NCBI GenBank assembly: GCA_036796255.1
Contig: DAIRDH010000012.1
Span: 3,346 to 67,345 of the forward strand
Length of the DNA stretch: 64,000 bases
Source: T3Sed10-241 sp036796255
GTDB lineage: Bacteria; Bacteroidota; Bacteroidia; Flavobacteriales_D; Cryomorphaceae
Reading direction: 5' to 3'
This document shows positions 35,163-43,098 of the stretch, one piece after another. The notes under the pieces were generated by a model, which was not told the DNA's origin, made no database searches, and was given only the letters and a program-made list of their open reading frames with translations. The position numbers were made by a program, and so were the translations under genes. Position 1 is the stretch's first letter, and every line of letters starts with the position of its first letter.

Positions 35163-35879
35163 ATGAAAGGCTTTATCAAATATGCTTTGGCAGTGAGCGC
35201 AGTGATCAGTCTTTGTTGTGGAGACATTTTTGCGCAAAGCTCCGAATACACTTACAAAAGTGGTGATCCCAATGGCATAGGCAAATGGTACATGGGCCGC
35301 GAAATAGCCCACGTCATGGGTCATCAGGCCATGGACTGGCTTGAGAGACCGGAACGGGCAAGAGAAGAACGCGTGGACAAACTGCTGGCCAACCTTGACC
35401 TGAAGCAGGACGATGTGGTGATAGATTTGGGAGCTGGCAGCGGTTATCACAGCTTCAAAATGGCTGAGATTGCCAAGGAGGGAACCATTTATAGTGTTGA
35501 TATACAGGATAAAATGCTACAGGCTATCAATGAAAAATCAACAAAACTGGGCATTACAAACGTGACCGCAGTCAAAGGCAGGATTGATGGTTTCGAAATT
35601 GAAGGCATCCTCGCAGATAAAGTCCTGATGGTCGATGTGTACCATGAATTTTCGCATCCCGCTGAGATGATGGAAAGCGTGAGCGCTGCCCTAAAGCCCG
35701 ATGGATTGGTATACCTCATTGAATTCAAAATGGAGAGTGATAAGGTGCCCATAAAGAAAGTACATAAGATGAGTGAAAAGCAAGCGATCATTGAACTTGA
35801 CGCAGCCGGGTATGAGCTGGTCGAAAACATAGGAAACCTTCCCTGGCAACATTGCATGGTGTTCAGAAAAAGGCCTTAA
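35163..35879 (+). CDS. Exported class I SAM-dependent methyltransferase
   Basis: The protein (238 residues from the ATG at 35163) begins with what looks like a genuine signal peptide (KYALAVSAVISLCCGDIFAQ) before the methyltransferase fold. Motif I is VVIDLGAGSGYHSF (about 85-98), with IYSVDIQDKM and KVLMVDVYHEFSHP further on. The GREIAHVMGHQAMDWLERP stretch (about 45-63) is seen in related exported methyltransferases. S-adenosylmethionine is cytoplasmic, so an exported methyltransferase is puzzling; it may act before export or be a repurposed binding protein. A TAGTTTAG box lies 5 nt upstream of the ATG. The DUF551 gene starts 20 nt downstream. Confidence 0.8.
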   Translation: MKGFIKYALAVSAVISLCCGDIFAQSSEYTYKSGDPNGIGKWYMGREIAHVMGHQAMDWLERPERAREERVDKLLANLDLKQDDVVIDLGAGSGYHSFKMAEIAKEGTIYSVDIQDKMLQAINEKSTKLGITNVTAVKGRIDGFEIEGILADKVLMVDVYHEFSHPAEMMESVSAALKPDGLVYLIEFKMESDKVPIKKVHKMSEKQAIIELDAAGYELVENIGNLPWQHCMVFRKRP

Positions 35880-35899
35880 TTTGTCTCAAAAATTGAAGC

Positions 35900-36196
35900 A
35901 TGGAGTGGATTTCAGTCAATGAAGGCTTGCCTGCAGACCAGCAACGGGTGCTTGCATTTGTTCCCAACAATGTAATTTACCTTCCAGGGAAAAGCGGTGC
36001 TACGCGTTTTCTTCCTGTGATTCCGCTGCGCTTCGCAAAGGATTTCTTCGGTCCTGCCAATCCTAAAAGGGAAAAATTTGGGGCCCACTTTTGGTTGGGT
36101 GAAGGTCAAAGCAACCACTATTTTGGCGATGTGAGCCATTGGATGCCTGTACCAAAGGGACCGGGTGGAGAGGTAGAAGAACTTCGGGAAATATAA
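35900..36196 (+). CDS. DUF551 domain protein
   Basis: The 98-residue protein has the DUF551 pattern: an N-terminal WISVNEGLPADQQRVLAF and a C-terminal THWMP-like motif (SHWMPVPKGPG). This family is short, often phage-associated, and of unknown function. No phage genes surround it. It follows the exported methyltransferase by 20 nt and ends before a strong hairpin, so the two are probably one transcript. Confidence 0.8.
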   Translation: MEWISVNEGLPADQQRVLAFVPNNVIYLPGKSGATRFLPVIPLRFAKDFFGPANPKREKFGAHFWLGEGQSNHYFGDVSHWMPVPKGPGGEVEELREI

Positions 36197-36232
36197 AAAC
36201 AATAATCCGCAGCTCTGACTGGGGAAAGCCTA

Positions 36233-36268
36233 AAAAAAGAACAGCCCCTGAGGGACTGCTCTTTTTTT
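36233..36268. terminator. Terminator after the DUF551 gene, symmetric
   Basis: The stem GAACAGCCCC/GGGACTGCTC has one or two mismatches, and is flanked by an A-run on the left and seven T on the right. It can work on both strands, although only the plus-strand transcript needs it here. Confidence 0.75.
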
Positions 36269-36453
36269 CCTACTACTCTACTATTAAACTAACCTATCAA
36301 CTGGCTTCGTTTTAATGTAGAAATAACCGAGGCACTTTAAAATAGTTCACACAAATTGAAAAAAAATCCATTTATCCCTCTACCAAGCTGAAATTTAATG
36401 GAATAAATTTTCTGGGAATTGCCTTAGCGAAGGAAAACTATTGCTTGTCGAAA

Positions 36454-36482
36454 TTGCGGTAGCCCGATTTGATGTTAATTTG
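36454..36482 (+). promoter_or_regulatory. Putative promoter of the cytochrome b561 gene
   Basis: TTG (36454-36456), 18-nt spacer, TTAATTTG (36475-36482), one base off TAnnTTTG, 18 nt upstream of the ATG at 36501. The remainder of the 36197-36500 gap has only the terminator at 36233-36268. Confidence 0.35.
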
Positions 36483-36500
36483 CAGTCCAAATATTTTTCA

Positions 36501-37091
36501 ATGTCGACACCTTACAACCCGGCTCCCCAAAGAGCATACCCCTTCGTTCATCGCTTCCTGCATTGGGCCATTGCCATAGTCATGTCATTCCTGCTCCTGA
36601 CCATTTTGCTCAGGCTTGGTTGGATGAACAAGTTTCACGTTGCTGAAATACTCGGTGAAAATCTATCAACTTACAACATTGAGCTCGGTGAGGCTGAGCG
36701 CATTGCTCTGGCCAAAAAAATCCGCAAGCCCATGTGGGATTGGCACATTTACAGCGGCTATGCACTTATTGTGCTCTACCTTTTACGCTTAGTTTATAAC
36801 CGTGTGAGCGGATATGGTTTTGTGCTTCCCTTCCGGAAAAGCCTGCTCATTCATGAAAAAGTACAAAGTTGGAGTTACCTCAGCTTCTATGCCCTTATCG
36901 CGGGGTCATTAATTACCGGAATGCTGATTGTTCATGGCCCAAAATCCTGGAAATCTTCTATTGAAGGAGTCCATGAATATTCCCATTTTTATCTTTTGAC
37001 CTTCATTGCTATCCATTTCATGGGATTGTATCTCAACGAGATTTCTGCTAAAAAAGGCAAAGTCAATAAAATGCTGACCGGACAGGATTGA
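36501..37091 (+). CDS. Cytochrome b561-type membrane protein
   Basis: The 196-residue protein has four hydrophobic segments with histidines suited to heme ligation: FVHRFLHW (His17, His21), WDWHIYSGYALIVLYLLRL, YALIAGSLITGMLIVHGP and EYSHFYLLTFIAIHFMGLY. This matches the cytochrome b561/thiosulfate-reductase cytochrome b family, which passes electrons between quinones and periplasmic partners. The partner is not evident nearby. The frame is open to 36441, but the conserved protein starts at 36501 (MSTPYNPAPQRAYPFVHR). Confidence 0.85.
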   Translation: MSTPYNPAPQRAYPFVHRFLHWAIAIVMSFLLLTILLRLGWMNKFHVAEILGENLSTYNIELGEAERIALAKKIRKPMWDWHIYSGYALIVLYLLRLVYNRVSGYGFVLPFRKSLLIHEKVQSWSYLSFYALIAGSLITGMLIVHGPKSWKSSIEGVHEYSHFYLLTFIAIHFMGLYLNEISAKKGKVNKMLTGQD

Positions 37092-37262
37092 CATTGCTGC
37101 CGAAACACAATTTATATTCAACTGTAGTGTAAAGTTGAGCATGTATGGTGAGCGCCATAGATAATTTTACCAGCTGAAATGAAGTATATTACCCTCAAAA
37201 AGCATCCATTGATATCATCCAAAGATATTAAGAGAGACTAGTGGGCACCGCACATAAGGTGC

Positions 37263-37270
37263 TACCTTTG
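37263..37270 (+). promoter_or_regulatory. -7 box directly upstream of the MATE gene
   Basis: TACCTTTG is an exact TAnnTTTG match 8 nt before the ATG at 37279. No clear -33 TTG was found. Transcription would start within a few bases of the start codon. The 37092-37278 gap holds nothing else. Confidence 0.5.
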
Positions 37271-37278
37271 CACCTCAC

Positions 37279-38637
37279 ATGACACGCCCTGAGCATTACC
37301 GCACCAATTTAAAGCTCGCATTGCCAGTAATGCTCGGGCAACTTGGGCATATCATGGCCAGTGTTGCCGACAGTGTGATGGTAGGCCAGCTGGGCACCAT
37401 TCCATTGGCCGCAGTGGCCTTGGCCAACAGCATTGTTGTCATTTTTATGCTTTTCGGAATTGGCGCAGCATTGGGCATTACCCCTCTTGTGGCCCGAGCC
37501 GATGGCATGGGAAGAAAACACCTGCCCGCGAGCCTTTTCTACCATGGAATCTATACGCACTTCGTCATTGGAATTGTACTCTTCTTGCTGGCCGCAAGTA
37601 TGATACCTTTACTCGGCTTCATGGGCCAGGATGCTGAAGTGGTTGCTGCCACAGGGCCTTACATGCTTCTCATCGCGGTCTCAATACTGCCGTTTATGGT
37701 GTTTCTGAGTTTTAAGCAATTTGCCGAAGGCTTATCCCGCACCCGCATGGCCATGGCTGTAAGCATCATATGCAACCTGATCAACATTGGCTTGAACTAT
37801 GTTTTCATCTTTGGCAAACTGGGCGTGGCGCCAATGGGCATCATAGGTGCAGGTTATGCCACCCTCATATCGCGCTGCCTGATGGCTTTGAGCATGGGTA
37901 TCTACGTGATGTGGAACCGCCGTTATGCCTCATATGGACTGCACTTTTTTGGCGGCACCTTTCGGAAAAAAGTGATTCGACGGATCCTACAAGTAGGTTT
38001 GCCCACCGGATTGCAATTCATCTTTGAAGTGAGCGCATTTAGTCTCGCGGCAGTTTTTGCAGGTATGCTTGGCGCAAAAGCACTTGCTGCCCACCAGATT
38101 GCCATCAATATAGCCAGCGTGAGCTATATGGCCGTTACCGGGCTGGGAGCTGCAGGTGCCGTACGGGTTGGAAACCAGATGGGCAAGCGCGACAGTAAAA
38201 ATCTGCGCATGGCTGCCACCACCATATTTCGCATGGCAACCATCTGGATGGCCTTTGCCGGATTGATTATTTTCGTTTTTCGCGAAAGCCTTGCAGGCTT
38301 TTACAGCAATGACCCAGAAGTGCTCCTTCTCGCAAAACGAATGCTCCTCATAGCAGTGGTTTTTCAACTTTCAGACGGACTGCAGGCTGTCGCCCTGGGT
38401 GCTTTGCGGGGATTTACAGATGTGCGCATACCCACCTTCATCACTTTTGTGGCCTATTGGATCATTACTTTGCCAGCGGCGTATCTTCTTTCGCACCACA
38501 CCCAGCTTGAGGCCCTCGGCATATGGTATGCCCTGGCCGGAGGGCTAACAGTATCAGCCATCTGGTTGCTGTTGCGCTTTTTCAAATTGTTGGAGAAGTA
38601 TACGCGGCGCTTTCCAACGGCTACTGTTTCGCTTTAA
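37279..38637 (+). CDS. MATE family efflux transporter
   Basis: The 452-residue protein has about twelve membrane segments in two similar halves. Family motifs include LALPVMLGQLGHIMASVADSV-type sequence at residues about 12-32, VGQLGTIPLAAVALANS (about 35-51) and VGLPTGLQFIFEVSAFS in the second half, with AHQIAINIASVSYMAVTGLG. It should export cationic compounds or drugs using a Na+ or H+ gradient (family knowledge); substrate is unknown. It stands alone, convergent with the sugar dehydrogenase gene. Confidence 0.93.
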   Translation: MTRPEHYRTNLKLALPVMLGQLGHIMASVADSVMVGQLGTIPLAAVALANSIVVIFMLFGIGAALGITPLVARADGMGRKHLPASLFYHGIYTHFVIGIVLFLLAASMIPLLGFMGQDAEVVAATGPYMLLIAVSILPFMVFLSFKQFAEGLSRTRMAMAVSIICNLINIGLNYVFIFGKLGVAPMGIIGAGYATLISRCLMALSMGIYVMWNRRYASYGLHFFGGTFRKKVIRRILQVGLPTGLQFIFEVSAFSLAAVFAGMLGAKALAAHQIAINIASVSYMAVTGLGAAGAVRVGNQMGKRDSKNLRMAATTIFRMATIWMAFAGLIIFVFRESLAGFYSNDPEVLLLAKRMLLIAVVFQLSDGLQAVALGALRGFTDVRIPTFITFVAYWIITLPAAYLLSHHTQLEALGIWYALAGGLTVSAIWLLLRFFKLLEKYTRRFPTATVSL

Positions 38638-38671
38638 ATGAAGCCTCATCACAGGCTGAGTCAAACAACGA

Positions 38672-39817
38672 TTAGTTTGCGTAAATCCTGATCACCTTAC
38701 CATTGCCCTCGTCAGTGATCACGTAAACGGAGCCATCGGGAGCTTGCTTCACGTCGCGAATGCGTGCGCCCAGGTCGAGGCGGCTGCTCTCCTCGGCGGT
38801 ATCGCCATTCACCTTCACCATCACGAGCCCAAGCGATTGCAGCCCGCCTATGAGCAGGTGGTTTTGCCATTGGGGAAACATATCGCCGGTGTAAAAGTCC
38901 ATGCCCGAAGGCGCGATGGTCGGATTCCACCAAATAACTGCGTCGGTAAATTCAGGGCGTGTATCGTGGTCGGGAATCGGGTCGCCATTGTACTCATCGC
39001 CCCATGATACTTCGGGCCATCCGTAATTGCTGCCTGCTACCACAAGGTTGAGTTCATCACCGTGCAGAGGGCCGAATTCATGTGTCCAAAAATTTCCCGT
39101 TGAGGGGTCAAAAGCGGAGCCCTGTACATTGCGGTGGCCGTAAGTCCATATTTCAGGAAGGGCACCGGGCTCGTTCACAAAGGGATTGTCGGCTGGCACT
39201 GATCCGTCGGGATTGATGCGCACAATGGTGCCCAAGTGTACCCCCAAATTTTGCAGTTGATCACGTTGGTTGCGCTCTCCAAGGGTGAGGTAGAGGTGGC
39301 CATCCTTAAAAGCAATGCGGCTGCCAAAATGAATTCCCCCGGATGCTTTCGGTACCTGCCGGAAAATCACTTCAAAATCAGAAAGACCCTCCTCTGTGAG
39401 CACTCCACGGCCCAGGGCGGTACCGGCAGTATTGTCGGGCCCCGGCTCTGAAAAGCTGAGGTAAACGAGCTTGTTGTTTTCAAAATCAGGGTCTATGGCC
39501 ACGTCAAGCATTCCGCCTTGACCTGCGGCAAAGACTGAAGGCAGCCCGGAAATTGGTTCAGAGAGCTGATTGTCAGTTGACAGAACCCGGAGCTTGCCTG
39601 GGCGTTCAGTAATGAGCAAACTTCCATCAGGCAGGAAGGCCATGCCCCAAGGGTGTTCAAGACCGTCAGTAAGCTGCTGGGTTGCAACGTTTGTATTGCC
39701 TGGAGGAAGAGTAGCTTCTTCTTCAGCCCTTCCTTGCTCACTGCATGATGCCACCGACATGGCTGCTGGAATCAGTATGCAGAACAGTATGATTAATTTG
39801 ATCCTCACTTGCTTCAT
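38672..39817 (-). CDS. PQQ-dependent sugar dehydrogenase (soluble aldose dehydrogenase type), lipoprotein
   Basis: The protein (381 residues from the ATG at 39817) has a lipoprotein signal (AAMSVASCSEQ, Cys25). A six-bladed propeller of the glucose/sorbosone dehydrogenase family follows: LEHPWGMAFLPDGSLLITERPG, GQGGMLDVAIDPDF, GGIHFGSRIAFKDG, THEFGPLHGDELN and MDFYTGDMFPQWQNH. The enzyme would oxidise sugars in the periplasm with PQQ; no PQQ synthesis genes are visible, so the cofactor may be imported. A CAAATTTA (-7 on the minus strand) lies at 39912-39919. Confidence 0.9.
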   Translation of the reverse strand: MKQVRIKLIILFCILIPAAMSVASCSEQGRAEEEATLPPGNTNVATQQLTDGLEHPWGMAFLPDGSLLITERPGKLRVLSTDNQLSEPISGLPSVFAAGQGGMLDVAIDPDFENNKLVYLSFSEPGPDNTAGTALGRGVLTEEGLSDFEVIFRQVPKASGGIHFGSRIAFKDGHLYLTLGERNQRDQLQNLGVHLGTIVRINPDGSVPADNPFVNEPGALPEIWTYGHRNVQGSAFDPSTGNFWTHEFGPLHGDELNLVVAGSNYGWPEVSWGDEYNGDPIPDHDTRPEFTDAVIWWNPTIAPSGMDFYTGDMFPQWQNHLLIGGLQSLGLVMVKVNGDTAEESSRLDLGARIRDVKQAPDGSVYVITDEGNGKVIRIYAN

Positions 39818-39911
39818 TGGAAATCGCTTGCTCATATTCGGATTTTATTTAGTCCATAAGGAACAGTTTCCTCCTGGCAACTGTGAATTGAATAGTTTGG
39901 CTGCTTGGGCA

Positions 39912-39919
39912 CAAATTTA
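39912..39919 (-). promoter_or_regulatory. Putative -7 box of the sugar dehydrogenase gene
   Basis: TAAATTTG on the minus strand, matching TAnnTTTG, about 95 nt upstream of the start. No TTG at a standard distance. Confidence 0.3.
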
Positions 39920-39949
39920 ACCGAATAAATCCAAAGGGTCGCTTCAGGG

Positions 39950-41038
39950 TCAAAAGGCCTCACCTATGGTGAGGTAAAACGCCGGAGCGCCATTGCCCAC
40001 GCCTACATCAAAGCGCACATTGATACGGTCGGTTTTGTTGAGCGCCATCCGCAATCCTGCACCATAAGTGTAGCGCATGTTGTTGATGGCAAGGGTTGCA
40101 AAGCGGTCTGAAACAGCTCCCGTAGAAGCGAAAAGCACAGCCCCAAGCCGGCCTATGATTTGCCTTCGGTACTCCAATTGTAGCATGGCCACGTTGCGAT
40201 CGCGATAGCGCCCTTCGTAAAAGCCGCGCATTCTTTTCGTGCCTCCCAGCAAGGCCTGTGATATGAAGGGGGCATCACCCTTTTGCGACTCAGCGTACCC
40301 CTGGAGGGCGAAGAAATCTTTTGCCGTAAAGGCCATAAAATGACGCAGGTCAAGTGCTATGCGCGTGTAGCTAAAATCACTGCCCACATAGCTGCCATGC
40401 CCATCGACAATGAGCTCGGCATACCAGCCGCTGCGGGATTGGAAGATGTTGTCGCGGCTGTCATAATTCAGCATCAAACCCAGTCCGGCATTCAGCCCTC
40501 CCCTGCTCCCGGCGATATTTCCATCAATCAGGAGCCCTTCGGGATCGAGGTCTGTGATGGTAAAATCATCGGCAATGACGCGAAGGCCGGCGTAAAACTG
40601 AGGCCATACGGCATGCATCATAGTGAGTCTGAGCCGGGGAAAATCCACACCATAGAGTTCTTCAAAATCGGCAGGCACATCGTTGCCAATGCCATAGAAG
40701 TAGTAGTTGTAGCGGTACCAGCCCAACTCACCAAAGAATGAGAAGCGCTCTTCATCCCACCAGAGTTGAAATGGAAGATATGCTAGGATTTGATCCTCGA
40801 GGGTGTAGGCGCCACCAAGCTGCACTTGTGAAGGCCTGGAATGGTCTGACTCATTGGGAAATCGCCAAGAATAAAAGCCCGCAGCTCCAAAACCCCAGGT
40901 GGTCTCAGGCGTGTAAAACACCAGTGGCAAAGCAAATAGCGTACTGCGCTTTAAAGCAATGGAATCAGGATCTTGTGCCTTAAGATGAAAAGACAAAAGA
41001 ACCAAGACGGACAGCGTAGCTACAAAACCTCTAAGCAC
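39950..41038 (-). CDS. Omp85/BamA-TamA-type outer-membrane beta-barrel without POTRA domains
   Basis: The 362-residue protein has a signal peptide (ATLSVLVLLSFHLKAQ) and goes directly into an amphipathic-strand region. The LGGTKRMRGFYEGRYRDRN stretch (about 262-280) corresponds to the Omp85 barrel-interior motif, and the chain ends in YLTIGEAF with a terminal Phe. There are no N-terminal POTRA-like domains and the length fits the barrel alone, so it probably does not act in classic BamA insertion. Its cargo or role is unknown; neighbours give no clue. Confidence 0.82.
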   Translation of the reverse strand: MLRGFVATLSVLVLLSFHLKAQDPDSIALKRSTLFALPLVFYTPETTWGFGAAGFYSWRFPNESDHSRPSQVQLGGAYTLEDQILAYLPFQLWWDEERFSFFGELGWYRYNYYFYGIGNDVPADFEELYGVDFPRLRLTMMHAVWPQFYAGLRVIADDFTITDLDPEGLLIDGNIAGSRGGLNAGLGLMLNYDSRDNIFQSRSGWYAELIVDGHGSYVGSDFSYTRIALDLRHFMAFTAKDFFALQGYAESQKGDAPFISQALLGGTKRMRGFYEGRYRDRNVAMLQLEYRRQIIGRLGAVLFASTGAVSDRFATLAINNMRYTYGAGLRMALNKTDRINVRFDVGVGNGAPAFYLTIGEAF

Positions 41039-41092
41039 GGCACAAGTTACGTATAGTGCTCTGCAATGGATGGGGGATGACTCAAAATTTAT

Positions 41093-41124
41093 AAAGCACC
41101 GGGACCTGATGATCCCGATGCTTT
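41093..41124 (-). terminator. Hairpin downstream of the YqaE-lipoprotein gene
   Basis: AAAGCACCGGGA pairs with TCCCGATGCTTT with one mismatch and an 8-nt loop. It follows the minus-strand YqaE gene by 23 nt; its T-tract is weak (TTTATAAATTTT). Confidence 0.45.
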
Positions 41125-41147
41125 GAAAAAACGAGCCTTTCGGCCGA

Positions 41148-41798
41148 TTAGGCCTTTTGGAAAACCTTGATTAGGGCATAAATGACCCCAGGTACCCAGA
41201 GTAAGAGAGACAGAATCAGGCTTAGCCAAAATGGACCAGAAATACCATAAAGCAGTCCTACGGCAAGAGGCGGAAGCAAAATTGCCAAAATCACGAAAAG
41301 CAAGACCGAAAACCCACTGTCAATGGACTGCATTGGAGTTGCAGTGCTCACTTTTTTGCCACGCTCACTGTGATAAGCCGTAAATGTTGAGCTTGGACTG
41401 AAACGGTCTCGTTTCGTCACCAATGCATCTTGCACCATTGCAGCACTAGACGATGCATTGCTCTGCTCAAGGTCGGTGCTGCGGTCATTCGGGCTTTCAA
41501 TGCCAGGATTTGTGGAAGCAGTAAGACCTTCGAAATGCGGGGCCGGTTGAGCTTCAACTTCAGCACCAGCGATTTCAGTATGGACAATTTTTCTGGCTTC
41601 AGCCTTTTCATAAGCCGGTTCTTCCAGCGTCGATGCTGGCTTATTATATTTGGCGGAAGCCAAATTAAGGTGATAGCCCTTGGTGTATTTCCGTTTCTTA
41701 ACGAGAGCGGAGCTGTTAAACTCACTACTGGTTTGGCATGAAGTTAAAATTGCGAAAACCGCAAAATAACTTACAAGTAAATGTATATTGTTTTTCAT
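41148..41798 (-). CDS. Lipoprotein fused to a YqaE/Pmp3 membrane domain
   Basis: The 216-residue protein has a lipoprotein signal (FAVFAILTSCQTSS, Cys21). A disordered Ser/Ala/Glu-rich region covers about 22-155. A C-terminal YqaE/Pmp3 (UPF0057) domain follows, with two helices LLFVILAILLPPLAVGLLYG and LILSLLLWVPGVIYALIKVF (about 163-214). Pmp3 proteins are normally about 50 residues alone in the cytoplasmic membrane and linked to stress and membrane potential (family knowledge). Lipidation of the N-terminus with a membrane helical hairpin at the C-terminus would tether the linker at both ends. The gene is monocistronic. Confidence 0.83.
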   Translation of the reverse strand: MKNNIHLLVSYFAVFAILTSCQTSSEFNSSALVKKRKYTKGYHLNLASAKYNKPASTLEEPAYEKAEARKIVHTEIAGAEVEAQPAPHFEGLTASTNPGIESPNDRSTDLEQSNASSSAAMVQDALVTKRDRFSPSSTFTAYHSERGKKVSTATPMQSIDSGFSVLLFVILAILLPPLAVGLLYGISGPFWLSLILSLLLWVPGVIYALIKVFQKA

Positions 41799-41997
41799 TA
41801 TAATTAAAATTAGGTTTGCTTAAATGTTATAAATACAATGCCTCACCATATCGCATTAAGCAAACTGTAACATTAATTATCAATAAATTAGAAAACACAA
41901 TGAATTATAAAATCTCAGAACATCGCTAGCTGCCAGCCATTTAGAGGCGAAAAAAGACATTCATGGAGGATATAGTGTGTCTGGTCCGGATTAATCC

Positions 41998-43098
41998 CTA
42001 TTTCATGACCGGTTTCACCTCATATAGCCTGGGCCAATACTTGCCTGTGATAAGCAGATTGCCATTGAGCGGATTGATCGCAATGCCATTGAGCACGTCC
42101 ATATTGGGCGTGGTCTCTGCCCTATCCACCACACCACGGGCGCTGTAGCGGTTCACTACAATTCCATTACCGGCGTCGATAGCAACAATCTCGGCAGTGG
42201 TGTATATGTTGGCATAGATCAATCCGTTGCTATATTCCAGTTCATTGAGTCGGGCTACATCGCCCCTGTCATCGAATACGCGGATACGACGTTTCTCCTC
42301 AAATGTCTCCGGATCGAGAAAATACAAGTAAGCCGAACCATCGGATATGATCAGTGAGGTGTCATTGTGGGTAAGGCCCCAACCCTCCCCTGTCCATGTA
42401 TTGTAAGTGAATTCCTTGAGTGGCTCGAAATCGTCGAGGTTGTAGATGTATCCTTTGGCGGTCTTGTAAGTAAGTTGATAAAGCTTGTTCTCAAAAATAG
42501 TGATGCCTTCGCCAAAAATATCGGCCTTGTTGACCCGCTCGCGCAGCACTTCACCCGTTTTCATGTCCACCTGTCTGATACGCGACTCGCCGAGATTGCC
42601 AGTGCCTTCATAAAGGTAGCCTTCGTGAAAGAGCAAGCCTTGGGTAAATGCGCCCTTGTCATGCGGAAAGCGATTTTGCACTTCAAGCGCCCATATCTTT
42701 GGTGCATCGGCTGCAAGCACATCAAAATCCTTGAAGCGCATGCTGCTCTGCCCATCTTCAAAGGTGGCGTCGATGCGGAGCTTGACATTGCCCCCTCCCG
42801 TTTCGATTGTCGGGAGCACGATACTTCCATCACTTGAATTTGCAAGAACTTGCCGCGTATCGGCCATGCTCACCCGCAGCCCTGTTATGGCAAACTCGCT
42901 ACTGGCAGCCTGCACTTCGAAGCGAATGGTGTCTCCGTAAATCAGTTCGTCATTTGAGGCTTTGATGTTGATAGGTCGCTGGGCCGACTTTATGCCAGGC
43001 CTGTCAATACTTCGCTGAGTTGATTCGTCGGCGCATGCAGAAATCATCAAGGCAGCCACTGCAAAAAAAATGAATCGTTTGGAATTTCTATGCAACAT
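41998..43098 (-). CDS. Glutaminyl-peptide cyclotransferase (plant/bacterial propeller type), lipoprotein
   Basis: The protein (366 residues from the ATG at 43098) has a lipoprotein signal (AALMISACAD). The propeller with the Glu_cyclase_2 pattern follows: RFPHDKGAFTQGLLFHEGYL, YEGTGNLGESRIRQVD, IFGEGITIFENKLYQLTYK, GWGLTHNDTSLIISDGS, LNELEYSNGLIYANIY and VLNGIAINPLNGNLLITGKYW. It converts N-terminal Gln to pyroglutamate. An N-terminal Ig-like domain (about 50-140) precedes the propeller. The chosen ATG overlaps the nnrE/nnrD stop by 11 nt; ATGs at 43110 or 43209 are alternatives. The overlap shows operon linkage. Confidence 0.87.
   Translation of the reverse strand: MLHRNSKRFIFFAVAALMISACADESTQRSIDRPGIKSAQRPINIKASNDELIYGDTIRFEVQAASSEFAITGLRVSMADTRQVLANSSDGSIVLPTIETGGGNVKLRIDATFEDGQSSMRFKDFDVLAADAPKIWALEVQNRFPHDKGAFTQGLLFHEGYLYEGTGNLGESRIRQVDMKTGEVLRERVNKADIFGEGITIFENKLYQLTYKTAKGYIYNLDDFEPLKEFTYNTWTGEGWGLTHNDTSLIISDGSAYLYFLDPETFEEKRRIRVFDDRGDVARLNELEYSNGLIYANIYTTAEIVAIDAGNGIVVNRYSARGVVDRAETTPNMDVLNGIAINPLNGNLLITGKYWPRLYEVKPVMK

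Noticed and set aside
35900..36196. DUF551 gene as a prophage remnant
   Set aside because: DUF551 is often phage-encoded, but no other phage gene is nearby and the neighbours are ordinary chromosomal genes.
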